Source: an uncultured Clostridia bacterium (GTDB lineage Bacteria; Bacillota; Clostridia; Oscillospirales; Acutalibacteraceae). Taken from it: 64,000 bases of DNA. Of this stretch, positions 52,943 to 61,654 are shown piece by piece (position 1 is the stretch's first letter; each line of letters starts with the position of its first letter). The translations under genes were made by a program, and so were the position numbers. A model generated the notes under the pieces. That model was not told where the DNA came from. It was given only the letters and a program-made list of their open reading frames with translations, and made no database searches. The DNA lies in NCBI GenBank assembly GCA_927362715.1, contig CAKMIX010000006.1, positions 47,578-111,577 on the forward strand, given 5' to 3'.

Positions 52943-54355
52943 ATGCCCGGTTACATATCCCCGATTTCCAACGATGCTCTTTCTAATTTATGCGAAGAGC
53001 TTGCAAAAAATAACCGCATCCGCTCTGAGGACTACCTACGCTTTGACGTAAAGCGCGGCTTGCGCAACGCCGACGGAACCGGCGTTATGGCGGGGCTTAC
53101 GCGTATTTGCTCGGTCGAGGGGTATTATATCGAGGACGGCGAACGCGTGCCGAAAGAAGGCAGGCTTACCTACCGCGGGATCGACATGAGCGAGATCGTG
53201 CGCGACTGCATGGAAAAGGACCGTTTCGGATTTGAAGAGGTCGCTTGGCTTTTGCTGTTCGGCGATCTGCCGACGCAAAAACAGCTTGACCGCTTTTGCG
53301 AGCTGTTGGCGGAGTGCCGCGAGCTGCCCGACGAATTCATTGAAGACATGATCATGAAAGCGCCGTCGCCCGACATCATGAACAAGGTCGCGCGCTCGGT
53401 GCTGGCGCTGTATTCCTTTGACAAAAACCCCGACGACACCTCGGTGGAAAACGTGCTGCGCCAATCCATCCAGCTCATTGCACAGATCCCCACCATCATG
53501 GCGTATGCCTATCAGGTCAAACGGCGCGTTTACGATCACAAAAGCATGTATATCCATCAAAACGATAAGTCCTTAAAAACCGCCGAGTCCATTTTGCACG
53601 CCATCCGTCCCGACCGCAAATTCACAGACGAGGAAGCCAAGCTCTTGGATCTGTGCATGATCATCCATGCCGAGCACGGCGGCGGCAACAACTCGACCTT
53701 TACCACGCGCTGCATCTCCTCCTCCGGAACGGACACCTATTCCGCCATCGCGGCGGGCATCGGCTCGCTCAAAGGGCCGAAGCACGGCGGTGCAAACATC
53801 AAGGTCTACAAAATGGTAGAGGATATGCGCGAGCATATCTCCGACCCCACAGACGAAGGACAGGTCGCCGATTACCTGACGAAGATCATCCACAAGCAGG
53901 CGGGCGACGGCTCGGGACTCATCTACGGCATGGGGCACGCGGTCTATACCCTTTCGGACCCGCGCGCCGTGATCCTGCGTGAAAACGCGCGTTCCTTTGC
54001 CAAGGAACACGGCTTTGAAGACCGCTTCCGCACGTTGGAGCTCATAGAAAAGCTCACGCCCGAGCTTTTTGCCAAATATAAGGGCGAAAAGAAAAAGATG
54101 TGCGCAAACGTCGATTTGTATTCGGGGCTCATTTACGAGATGCTGCGCATCCCGCAGGAGCTGTTCACGCCGCTGTTCATGGCGGCGCGCATCGCAGGTT
54201 GGTCGGCGCACCGGCTGGAGGAACTCACCTCCGGCAGCCGCATCATGCGTCCTGCGTATAAAAACGTCTCCCTGCCGCGGAAGTTCGTGCCGCTTTGTGA
54301 GCGCATTCCCAATCACGTGGTACAGACGGAATACATCCCGTCCGAAGAGCGGTAA
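52943..54355 (+). CDS. gltA: Citrate synthase
   Basis: Condenses acetyl-CoA and oxaloacetate to citrate, here probably for glutamate synthesis in an incomplete cycle. 470 aa, long for the type I enzyme, as usual in the clostridial form. Active-site segments: IHAEHGGGNNSTFTTRC (first His, about residue 238), GPKHGGANIKV (second His, about 276) and GMGHAVYTLSDPRA (Asp/His loop, about 331). The ATG follows AAAAGGAG; the longer frame overlaps the promoter. No aconitase or IDH genes adjoin. Confidence 0.95.
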   Translation: MPGYISPISNDALSNLCEELAKNNRIRSEDYLRFDVKRGLRNADGTGVMAGLTRICSVEGYYIEDGERVPKEGRLTYRGIDMSEIVRDCMEKDRFGFEEVAWLLLFGDLPTQKQLDRFCELLAECRELPDEFIEDMIMKAPSPDIMNKVARSVLALYSFDKNPDDTSVENVLRQSIQLIAQIPTIMAYAYQVKRRVYDHKSMYIHQNDKSLKTAESILHAIRPDRKFTDEEAKLLDLCMIIHAEHGGGNNSTFTTRCISSSGTDTYSAIAAGIGSLKGPKHGGANIKVYKMVEDMREHISDPTDEGQVADYLTKIIHKQAGDGSGLIYGMGHAVYTLSDPRAVILRENARSFAKEHGFEDRFRTLELIEKLTPELFAKYKGEKKKMCANVDLYSGLIYEMLRIPQELFTPLFMAARIAGWSAHRLEELTSGSRIMRPAYKNVSLPRKFVPLCERIPNHVVQTEYIPSEER

Positions 54356-54394
54356 AACCGGCGCTTGGCGTCGCAGAAAACGAGGATCGTTGCC

Positions 54395-55351
54395 ATGAAG
54401 CTGAATATTCGAAAATCCGAACAAATCGATGCGCGGCTGCTGCTTTGCGTTTGGGGCATCGCCACGGCGCTCGCTGCGGTACTGCGCACCGTGCAGCTGT
54501 TTACGAATATCGAACCCCACACGGGCTTTTTTGAAGCGGTAGACTGGTCTGTTTACGTCATGTACGGCGTGCTGCTGGCGGCTGTAGTGCTGCTCGCGGT
54601 ACTGCCCGCATACAGCGCGTGCCTGCCCGCCTCCCGGGCGCTTGTGCGCAAGGACCGGGCGTTGTTCTTCGGAAGCGCGCTGTTTGCCGCGGGGCTTCTG
54701 TACGACGCGGTGCTAAGCGTGATAAACGCCGCCGGAACCGTTTCGGAAAGCGGCAGGCTCGCCACGGGGGCGCTGTTGTTTTCGGAAGGGCTGCTTGCCG
54801 AAGTCTTACAGGCCGTCTGCGGCGTGCTTGCCGCCGTTTATATGGGGATTCTGGCCGTCTCCTATCTAAAAGGCGATGCACGGTTCACCAAATATCGCTT
54901 CCTTGCGCTCACACCGCTGTTTTGGTCGATGTTCCGCATCGTGCTGCGTTTTATGACCAAGATCAGCTTCACGATGGTCTCCGAGCTTTTGCAGGAACTT
55001 GCCATGCTCGCGTTTATGATGTTGTTTTTGCTGTCGTTCGCACGCATAGCCGCACAGGTAAATCCCAGAGGTGAAATGCGCAAGCTCGTCTGCTTTGGGC
55101 TGCCGGCGGCGTTTCTTGCGGCGGTGATCGGCATTTCGCGCCTTGTCTGCACCGTGGCGGGCCGGGGCGACCTGCTCGCGGACGGCTTCCCGTTTTCGTT
55201 CGGGGAGATCGGCTTTGCCGTATTTGCCGTCGTCTATATCTTGGAACACATGCGTTTCGGCAGACCCGCTTCGGAAGAGCCGCAGGCGGAGGAAAATGAT
55301 ACGGCGGCTGACGCGGACGTGCCCGGCGGTGAAAACAGCGCAGACGCATGA
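54395..55351 (+). CDS. Multi-pass membrane protein of unknown function
   Basis: 318 aa with about eight hydrophobic helices and an acidic C-terminal tail (SEEPQAEENDTAADADV). I recognise no family. ATG 54395 follows GAGGA. It lies 39 bp after citrate synthase and overlaps the next transporter gene by 4 bp, so it probably belongs to the same transcript without implying a shared function. Confidence 0.8.
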   Translation: MKLNIRKSEQIDARLLLCVWGIATALAAVLRTVQLFTNIEPHTGFFEAVDWSVYVMYGVLLAAVVLLAVLPAYSACLPASRALVRKDRALFFGSALFAAGLLYDAVLSVINAAGTVSESGRLATGALLFSEGLLAEVLQAVCGVLAAVYMGILAVSYLKGDARFTKYRFLALTPLFWSMFRIVLRFMTKISFTMVSELLQELAMLAFMMLFLLSFARIAAQVNPRGEMRKLVCFGLPAAFLAAVIGISRLVCTVAGRGDLLADGFPFSFGEIGFAVFAVVYILEHMRFGRPASEEPQAEENDTAADADVPGGENSADA

Positions 55352-56283
55352 GCTTTTTGCAAAATGCCGGAACGGCAGCCTTGCAGGTGGCGATCCTATA
55401 TGTGCTCGCGGCGGTGGGCTTTGCCTGTGATAAGGCGGGCATTTACACCGAAAAAGCCGCGAAACTTACAAACGACCTGCTTTTCTATATCGTCACGCCC
55501 GCCGTGGTGGTACAGGCGTTCGCGGCAATGGAGCGGACCGACACGACGCTTCGGAACCTGCTGTTTGCCCTGCTCGGCGGCACGGCGCTGCATGGGATCG
55601 CCATTTTATTGTCCCTGCCGTTTTTCCGCAGGGGCGACAAGACCAACGCCGATATTTTCCGCTTTGCGTGCATATACGGTAACGTAGGCTATATGGCGCT
55701 GCCGCTGGCAGATGCGGTTTTGGGCGAAACGGGCGTTTTTTTCTGCTCGGGCGTGCTTGTCCCCTTTAACCTTTTTGTCTTCACCCACGGGGTGCGGCTG
55801 ATGTCGGGCACTACCGGAAGGTCGGTTTTTCGTCCGCTGCGGCTGCTTCTCAATCCCGGCGTGATCTCGGTGCTTTTGGGGCTGCCGGTCTTTCTGTTTC
55901 AAATCGATTTGCCCACCGTGCTTTCGGAACCTGTCGGGCTTTTGGCACAGCTGAACACCCCGCTTGCCATGCTGATGTTCGGCACTTATCTTGCACATAC
56001 CGATCTGCGGCACATGTTCAGCCGGCCGCAAACTTATCTTGCGGCGCTTTTGAAGCTGATCGTGCTGCCCGCCGTGATGCTGTTGCTGCTGCGTCTTTGC
56101 GGCATTTCGGGCGTGCTTTTGACCGCACTGCTCATTTCCGCATCTGCACCCACGGCAAACAACACGGTCATGTTTGCCGCAAAATACGGCAGGGATCTGG
56201 AGACCGCCTCACAGACCGTTGCGGTCGTCAGCCTGTTTTCCATTGTCACCATGCCTGTGTTCATTGCGCTGGCACAGGCTTGA
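55348..56283 (+). CDS. AEC-family transporter (auxin efflux carrier type)
   Basis: 311 aa, ten predicted helices in two halves. Family features are FYIVTPAVVVQAF, ACIYGNVGYMALPLADAVLGETGVFF (crossover region, about 110-135) and APTANNTVMFAAKYG near the C-terminus. Bacterial members export or import small organic acids such as malate; the substrate here is unknown. The start overlaps the upstream stop by 4 bp. Confidence 0.92.
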   Translation: MSFLQNAGTAALQVAILYVLAAVGFACDKAGIYTEKAAKLTNDLLFYIVTPAVVVQAFAAMERTDTTLRNLLFALLGGTALHGIAILLSLPFFRRGDKTNADIFRFACIYGNVGYMALPLADAVLGETGVFFCSGVLVPFNLFVFTHGVRLMSGTTGRSVFRPLRLLLNPGVISVLLGLPVFLFQIDLPTVLSEPVGLLAQLNTPLAMLMFGTYLAHTDLRHMFSRPQTYLAALLKLIVLPAVMLLLLRLCGISGVLLTALLISASAPTANNTVMFAAKYGRDLETASQTVAVVSLFSIVTMPVFIALAQA

Positions 56284-56319
56284 AATTAATTTATCTTTTC
56301 GGATCTCGGAGGGATTTTT

Positions 56320-56643
56320 ATGAAACTCATTATCGCCATTGTCAACAGTGAAGATGCTTCTGCCGTTTTGTCAGAGCTCACAAGCAAGGGCTTCAGCGTT
56401 ACAAAGCTTTCGACCTCCGGCGGCTTTCTGCGCGCGGGGAACGTAACGATGCTCATCGGTTTGGAAGAAGAAAAGGTCGCGGAAGCGCTCTCCGTGATCG
56501 AAGAGTTCAGCTGCCAGCGCAAACAGCAGATCCCCGTAAACTCCGGATATATCGGCGACTCGCTGCTTTCCGTGCCGGTGGAGATCACCGTGGGCGGCGC
56601 GACGGTATTCGTGCTGGATGTGGAGCAGTTCCATAAATTATGA
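56320..56643 (+). CDS. darA: Cyclic-di-AMP receptor YaaQ/DarA (PII-like)
   Basis: 107 aa PII-like trimeric protein that binds c-di-AMP. It matches YaaQ in the start MKLIIAIVNSEDASAVLSEL, the GGFLRAGNVTMLIGLE strand-turn and the C-terminal GGATVFVLDVEQFHKL. RBS CGGAGGGA. It overlaps holB by 4 bp; the order yaaQ-holB-yaaT is that of Bacillus, here without yaaR between. Confidence 0.95.
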   Translation: MKLIIAIVNSEDASAVLSELTSKGFSVTKLSTSGGFLRAGNVTMLIGLEEEKVAEALSVIEEFSCQRKQQIPVNSGYIGDSLLSVPVEITVGGATVFVLDVEQFHKL

Positions 56644-57515
56644 GCCTGTCGGAATTTCCACTTGCAAACGGGGAACGGCGGTTTCTCGAATACCGCCTGC
56701 GCACGCATCAGTTCCCGCAAACCGTTCTCATAGAGGGCGGCGGCGAGGAGGCGCGGCGCGCGCTTGCCCGCTTCCTTGCAAACGCTCTGGTCTGTACGGG
56801 CGAAAATGCGCGCCCGTGCGGGGTTTGCCGTGCATGCCGCAAGTGCCGGTCCGGCAATCACCCGGACGTGCAGTGCTTCGCGCCTGAAAAGAAGAACGGT
56901 GTTTTCAAGGTAGAGACCTGCCGTGCCATTCGGCAGGATGCCTTTGTATTGCCGAACGACGGAGACGCAAAGGTTTATATTTTGGAGGACTGCCAGAGCA
57001 TGAACGACAGCAGTGAAAACGCGCTGCTGAAGATCTTAGAAGAACCGCCCGCAGGCGTATATTTTCTGCTGACCTGCCCGTCCGGCAGCGCGATGCTGCC
57101 CACGGTGCGTTCCCGCGCTGTGACGGTGACGCTTTCAGGCTTTGAAGAACCGTTTTCCAAAGAGACGCAGCACACGGCGGGGCAGCTCGCTTCCGCGCTG
57201 TGCGCGCGCTCGGAATGGGCGCTTTTACAGGCGACCGCGCCGCTTGAACGTGACCGCGAGGAGACGGACAGCACGCTTCGCTGTCTTGCAGAGATCCTGG
57301 AGGATGCTTTGCGCAGCAAGGCGGGTGCTTCTGCGCGCACGGGGTTCGGCGAAGTGTCCGCGCAGCTTGCTGCGCAGTTCACAAAGCCGCGGCTGTATGC
57401 TGTTCTGCGGGAAGTGCAGAAGCTTTTGTCGGAAAACGAGGGCTATGCCAACGCGAACCTGCTCTTGACGGGGCTTTGCTATCGTCTGCACCGTGCAGCG
57501 GAACAAACCATTTAA
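56640..57515 (+). CDS. holB: DNA polymerase III delta' subunit
   Basis: Clamp-loader subunit. 291 aa. Zinc knuckle CGVCRACRKCRSGNHPD (about 61-77), the KVYILEDCQSMNDSSENALLKILEEPP block (Walker B-like and SRC-adjacent region) and TVRSRA (SRC motif replaced by SRA at about 160). The P-loop is degenerate (IEGGGEEARRAL), as is usual for delta'. Overlaps yaaQ by 4 bp. Confidence 0.92.
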   Translation: MSLSEFPLANGERRFLEYRLRTHQFPQTVLIEGGGEEARRALARFLANALVCTGENARPCGVCRACRKCRSGNHPDVQCFAPEKKNGVFKVETCRAIRQDAFVLPNDGDAKVYILEDCQSMNDSSENALLKILEEPPAGVYFLLTCPSGSAMLPTVRSRAVTVTLSGFEEPFSKETQHTAGQLASALCARSEWALLQATAPLERDREETDSTLRCLAEILEDALRSKAGASARTGFGEVSAQLAAQFTKPRLYAVLREVQKLLSENEGYANANLLLTGLCYRLHRAAEQTI

Positions 57516-57549
57516 CGCTTTTTACCACAGCGTATGCAAAGGAGTATCT

Positions 57550-58413
57550 ATGGCTCAAGTAGTCGGCATTCGATTCAAGGACGTCGGGAAAGTGTATTAC
57601 TTTGACCCCGACGGCATGCAATTCAAAAAAGGGGATCGTGTGATCGTAGAGACCGCACGCGGTGTGGAGTGCGGCGAGATCGCGCTTCAAAACCGCGAGG
57701 TGCCCGACGAGGAGATCGTCAAGCCCTTAAAGCGCATCATCCGCGCCGCCGGTCCCGAGGACTTAAAGACCCTTGCGGAGAACCGTGAAAAAGAAAAAAA
57801 GGCGTTTTCGATCTGCGAGGAAAAGATCCGCGCACACAAGCTGGATATGAAGCTTGTGGAGGTCGAATACACCTTTGACGGCAGCAAGATCCTGTTTTAT
57901 TTTACCGCGGACGGGCGCGTGGATTTCCGCAGCCTGGTCAAGGATCTGGCAGGCACATTCCGCACACGCATCGAGCTGCGGCAGATCGGCGTTCGCGATG
58001 AATCTAAAATGATCGGCGGATTCGGCATTTGCGGACGGCCGTTTTGCTGCAGCACGTTTTTGGGCGATTTCCAGCCTGTTTCCATCAAAATGGCGAAGGA
58101 ACAGGGGCTTTCTTTAAATCCGGGCAAGATCAGCGGCACTTGCGGCAGGCTGATGTGCTGCTTAAAATATGAACAGGAGTCCTATGACCACCTGCTGCGC
58201 CACACGCCGAAGGTCGGCGCAGTGGTGGAAACGCACGAGGGCCGCGGTGTGGTGCTTGAGAACAACCTGCTGACGGGAATGCTGAAAGTGCGGCTCGACC
58301 GCCGTCCCGACGCGGCGCCTTTACTTGTGGAACGTCACGAGGTAAAGCTCATCCGCGACGCGCACATCCGGCTCAACAAAGCCGAGCTCGAAGCGCTTAA
58401 GGGAATCGAATAA
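57550..58413 (+). CDS. ricT: PSP1-domain protein RicT (YaaT)
   Basis: In Bacillus, RicT with RicA and RicF forms an Fe-S-cluster complex that promotes RNase Y mRNA maturation and affects sporulation and competence. 287 aa with the PSP1 core and a Cys-rich stretch: GGFGICGRPFCCSTFL (about residues 157-172) and ISGTCGRLMCCLKYEQESY (about 195). ATG 57550 follows AAAGGAG; the longer frame lies within holB. It sits after holB as in Bacillus. Confidence 0.95.
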   Translation: MAQVVGIRFKDVGKVYYFDPDGMQFKKGDRVIVETARGVECGEIALQNREVPDEEIVKPLKRIIRAAGPEDLKTLAENREKEKKAFSICEEKIRAHKLDMKLVEVEYTFDGSKILFYFTADGRVDFRSLVKDLAGTFRTRIELRQIGVRDESKMIGGFGICGRPFCCSTFLGDFQPVSIKMAKEQGLSLNPGKISGTCGRLMCCLKYEQESYDHLLRHTPKVGAVVETHEGRGVVLENNLLTGMLKVRLDRRPDAAPLLVERHEVKLIRDAHIRLNKAELEALKGIE

Positions 58414-58420
58414 AAAAGGC

Positions 58421-58448
58421 TTGCTATTTTCAAAATATGTGATAGAAT
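58421..58448 (+). promoter_or_regulatory. Promoter of the ferredoxin gene
   Basis: TTGCTA (58421-58426), a 16-bp spacer and TAGAAT (58443-58448) with TGA before the -10. Confidence 0.6.
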
Positions 58449-58479
58449 GAAAGTACTTTGTATAAGGGAGGTCACAAAC

Positions 58480-58650
58480 ATGGCATATCATATCACCGAC
58501 GATTGCATCGCCTGCGGCGCATGCGCTTCGGAATGCCCCGTGGAGGCGATTTCTGAGGGCGACGGCAAATACGTGATCGACGCGGATACCTGCATTGACT
58601 GCGGTTCCTGCGCCGGTGTCTGCCCGGTCGGCGCTCCGCAAGCGGAGTAA
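58480..58650 (+). CDS. 2[4Fe-4S] ferredoxin
   Basis: 56 aa clostridial-type ferredoxin, low-potential electron carrier. Two CxxCxxCxxxCP motifs: Cys9/12/15/19 and Cys38/41/44/48, each cluster completed by the distal cysteine of the other motif. RBS GGGAGGT. It has its own promoter and terminator although it sits inside the conserved ricT-trmN6-rsmI neighbourhood. Confidence 0.97.
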   Translation: MAYHITDDCIACGACASECPVEAISEGDGKYVIDADTCIDCGSCAGVCPVGAPQAE

Positions 58651-58670
58651 GCAAACAAGCAGAAACAAGG

Positions 58671-58695
58671 AAGACCGCCTGCGGGCGGTCTTTTT
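58671..58695 (+). terminator. Terminator of the ferredoxin gene
   Basis: 9-bp stem (58671-58679/58684-58692) with a 4-nt loop and a T-run. Confidence 0.88.
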
Positions 58696-58697
58696 GC

Positions 58698-58726
58698 TTT
58701 GCTTTTTTTCCGTTTTATGGTACAAT
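58698..58726 (+). promoter_or_regulatory. Extended -10 promoter of trmN6-rsmI
   Basis: TGG-TACAAT with the -10 at 58721-58726; the -35 position (58698-58703, TTTGCT) is poor. The -10 is only 6 bp before the ATG of trmN6. Confidence 0.55.
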
Positions 58727-58732
58727 GCCCAT

Positions 58733-59491
58733 ATGGGATTTACGCTTTTTTCGGGAGAACATATCGAATATCTGCGCCACGGCGTCGGCGTGGTCGTCTC
58801 GCCTGCGCACACGTTCGGCACGGATGCGCTGCTGCTTGCCGATTTTGCCGCGCCGAAGCCGAAAACACGCGCCTGCGATCTCGGCACGGGGTGCGGGATC
58901 ATCCCCCTGTTTTGGAAAAGCCGCGGGCTTTGCGGCTTCGCAGACGGCGTGGAATTGCAGGAAGCTGCCGCTTCGCAGTTTGCGCGCGGAATCTGCGGCA
59001 GCGGTCTTACCGATTCGCTTGCCGCGCACTGTGCAGATCTGAAAGATGTCGGCGCATTTCTTCGTCGTGGCAGCTATGATCTTGTGACGATGAACCCGCC
59101 CTACAAAGCGGAGAATGCAGGCTTGAAAAGCACAGACATGTCGGCACGCATCGCGCGGCACGAGACGCACTGCACGCTTGACGACATTGCCCGTGCCGCC
59201 GCCCTGCTTTTGCGCAGCGGCGGACGGTTTTGTATCTGCCTGCGCCCCGAGCGCCTTTGCGACGCGATGCACGCCATGCGCTGTTACCGTTTGGAGCCCA
59301 AGCGGCTGCGGCTTGTGGCGAAAAATGCCGAAAGCGCGCCGTGGCTTTGCCTTTTGGAAGGGCGGCGCGACGGCAAAAGCGGCTTACAAATTTTGCCCGG
59401 CTTGTTTTTATATACGAAAGACGGGGCGCTGTGCGCCGAAATGCAGCGGCTGCAGCAGCCCTATTCCGAGCAAGGAGGTGTGGACGGATGA
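58733..59491 (+). CDS. trmN6: tRNA1(Val) (adenine-N6) methyltransferase-like protein (YabB)
   Basis: SAM-dependent N6-adenine methyltransferase of the TrmN6/YabB family, likely acting on A37 of tRNA-Val. 252 aa with motif I CDLGTGCGIIPL (48-59) and the catalytic NPPY (121-124, MNPPYK). No Shine-Dalgarno precedes ATG 58733 and the presumed -10 sits immediately upstream, so the mRNA may be leaderless. It overlaps rsmI by 4 bp, as yabB-yabC do in Bacillus. Confidence 0.9.
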   Translation: MGFTLFSGEHIEYLRHGVGVVVSPAHTFGTDALLLADFAAPKPKTRACDLGTGCGIIPLFWKSRGLCGFADGVELQEAAASQFARGICGSGLTDSLAAHCADLKDVGAFLRRGSYDLVTMNPPYKAENAGLKSTDMSARIARHETHCTLDDIARAAALLLRSGGRFCICLRPERLCDAMHAMRCYRLEPKRLRLVAKNAESAPWLCLLEGRRDGKSGLQILPGLFLYTKDGALCAEMQRLQQPYSEQGGVDG

Positions 59492-60312
59492 GCGGTATTC
59501 TATATGTGGTCGGCACGCCGATCGGCAACCTTTCCGACCTCTCCCCTCGTGCGGTCGAGACCTTACAAAGCTGTGATTTTATTGCGGCGGAGGACACGCG
59601 CGTTACGCGCAAGCTGCTCAATCATTTCGGCATTTCCACGCCGACGGTCAGCTACCACGAGCACAACAGCCGTACTGCCGGCGAAAAGATCCTTGCAAGG
59701 CTGCTCGCAGGGGAAAGCTGCGCACTCGTGACCGACGCGGGGATGCCCGCGATCTCCGACCCCGGCGAAGCGCTTGTGGCGCTCGCGCATGAACACGGCG
59801 TGCGGGTGGAAGCCGTTCCCGGGCCTACCGCGTTTGCGACCGCCGTTGCCGTTTCGGGGCTGCCGTCGGGGCGTTTTACCTTTGAGGGCTTTTTGAGCGT
59901 ACAGAAAGCGGAGCGCTGCGCGCATTTACAGTCGCTCGTTTCAGAGACGCGCACCATGGTGTTTTATGAAGCGCCGCACCGCCTTGCGCGCACCTTGCAG
60001 GATCTGCTTGAGGCATTCGGTGACCGTAAGGTTGCACTTGTAAAGGAATTGACAAAGCTGCACGAAGCCGTGGAACGCACGACGCTCTCTGCCGCAGCCG
60101 CGAAATACGCGGAACAGCAGGTCAAGGGCGAATACGTGCTGGTGGTGCATGGGGCAGATGCGCCCGATAAGGCATCATGGAGTTTAGAAGAAGCCGTCGC
60201 CTTTGCCGAGCGGGAGATACAAGCGGGTGCATCAAAAACAGAAGCCGCCAAAGCGGCGGCTGCAAAAAGCGGATTAAAAAAGGGCGACATTTACAAAGCC
60301 CTGACGCAATAA
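59488..60312 (+). CDS. rsmI: 16S rRNA (cytidine1402-2'-O)-methyltransferase RsmI
   Basis: Methylates the ribose of C1402 in the decoding centre. 274 aa tetrapyrrole-methylase fold: LYVVGTPIGNLSDLSPRA at the start, AEDTRVTRKLL (about 34), TDAGMPAISDPG (about 81) and VPGPTAFATAVAVSGLP (about 105). ATG 59488 follows AAGGAGGTG and overlaps the previous stop by 4 bp. Confidence 0.97.
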   Translation: MSGILYVVGTPIGNLSDLSPRAVETLQSCDFIAAEDTRVTRKLLNHFGISTPTVSYHEHNSRTAGEKILARLLAGESCALVTDAGMPAISDPGEALVALAHEHGVRVEAVPGPTAFATAVAVSGLPSGRFTFEGFLSVQKAERCAHLQSLVSETRTMVFYEAPHRLARTLQDLLEAFGDRKVALVKELTKLHEAVERTTLSAAAAKYAEQQVKGEYVLVVHGADAPDKASWSLEEAVAFAEREIQAGASKTEAAKAAAAKSGLKKGDIYKALTQ

Positions 60313-60325
60313 AGTCGGAGGGAAT

Positions 60326-60931
60326 ATGGAATTTTGGTATCTTTGGGTCGTTTTCGCCGTTCTATGCGTGGCGACGGTTTTTGTGATCTTAAAAGCGTCC
60401 AAGGCGCTGCGCGGGCATAATGAAGAGACCAAACGCACTTATGCGCAGATCGAACGGCTGACTGCTCTCAAGGCGGACTTTCGCGGCGCTTCTGCAGAGA
60501 AGGTACGCGGTGAGGACGCGGCACACGTTTTGGACGGCGCATTCGCAGTATTGCAAGCCAAGCTGGAGAACGACGCGGACCCCGACCGCTGCTTTGCCGA
60601 AATGAACGAACCGCAGCAAAACATTTACACGCTGTATTGGCTGGTGCAGGATGTGCAAACGTCGCTTTCGTTCTTTTTCAAGAATAACGGCGAACCGCTG
60701 CGTGCCTTTTGCCCGCGCGCGCTGCACGCCGTCGGTGCAAATACGCTTGGGAAAGCGGCGGAAGAAATGTACGCGATGTTTGACGAAACAAACGAAGAAG
60801 CATCGCTGGAGCCTGCAAAGCTCGATACGCTGGATGCGGCTTTTGCAAAAGTCTTTGCCCGCGACACCCTGCTCACAAACATACAAAGCTATGCCGCAGA
60901 ACACGCCGAAAAGATCTTCGGTGCGGCATAG
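60326..60931 (+). CDS. Membrane-anchored protein of unknown function
   Basis: 201 aa: one N-terminal helix (FWYLWVVFAVLCVATVFVIL), then a cytoplasmic, probably helical domain rich in Ala, Glu and Leu. No recognised family. RBS CGGAGGGA 13 bp after rsmI, so it is probably the last gene of that unit. Convergent with an XRE regulator 14 bp away with no obvious terminator. Confidence 0.75.
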   Translation: MEFWYLWVVFAVLCVATVFVILKASKALRGHNEETKRTYAQIERLTALKADFRGASAEKVRGEDAAHVLDGAFAVLQAKLENDADPDRCFAEMNEPQQNIYTLYWLVQDVQTSLSFFFKNNGEPLRAFCPRALHAVGANTLGKAAEEMYAMFDETNEEASLEPAKLDTLDAAFAKVFARDTLLTNIQSYAAEHAEKIFGAA

Positions 60932-60945
60932 GCGTTCGGCAGCGC

Positions 60946-61560
60946 TTACTGCTTTCCGTCCTCGGTAAACGGGGCGAGTGCGCGGCGTAAAAGCTGCTCG
61001 CTGTTTTCCACAATGGTCTGCACGCAGACGGGCTTTGCCATTTTCGGCTTTTGCTCGGGGGTGTCCGCATGCAGCTTCTGCATCAGATCGACCATAAGCG
61101 CGGCGCTGAGCGCTTCCGCAGTGGAGGTCGGTAAAGATACCCACTCCGCCGGCAGCACACCCTCATCGTGCGCCTGTAAGGCTACGCGATAGATCGCCAG
61201 CGCAAAATAGCTGCGCAAAAGGTCGGCAGCCGCAGGGTTGACTGCGGCAAGCGCGTCGCTGAGCATGGTCGCGGCACGGAACAACGTACCCGTGCGGAAT
61301 TCTCGGTCCTGCACGGTGTCCCGCTCGTCAAACTGCTCGTTGAACGCGCGGCGTGTATTGCTCACGCCCAAGAGATAATCGCAGCTCACGTCGTAAAACG
61401 CTGCGGCGGCACACAGAAAATCCAGCCCGCATTCGCGGATACCCTTTTCATAATGCGACAGCAGCGCACCCGAAATGCCCATAGCGGCAGCTGCGTCCTT
61501 TTGTGTCAAGCCGCGCTCGCGGCGCAGCGCCGACAGCCTTGCGGGAAACACGGTATTCAT
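60946..61560 (-). CDS. XRE-family transcriptional regulator with C-terminal sensor-like domain
   Basis: 204 aa. HTH in residues about 6-62: LSALRRERGLTQKDAAAAMGISGALLSHYEKGIRECGLDFLCAAAAFYDVSCDYLLG. The remaining 140 residues are helical and of unknown type, possibly for dimerisation or ligand binding. A reverse-strand TGG-TACAAT extended -10 (61595-61600) lies 35 bp upstream. The target may be itself or the divergent histidine-phosphatase gene, by position only. Confidence 0.88.
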   Translation of the reverse strand: MNTVFPARLSALRRERGLTQKDAAAAMGISGALLSHYEKGIRECGLDFLCAAAAFYDVSCDYLLGVSNTRRAFNEQFDERDTVQDREFRTGTLFRAATMLSDALAAVNPAAADLLRSYFALAIYRVALQAHDEGVLPAEWVSLPTSTAEALSAALMVDLMQKLHADTPEQKPKMAKPVCVQTIVENSEQLLRRALAPFTEDGKQ

Positions 61561-61654
61561 AAAAGCCCTCCGAGATCCTACATTTAGTAACTGTATTGTA
61601 CCATAAAATCAACGATTTGTATATTTCTTTTGTAAAAGCAGGAAGGTGATCGCG

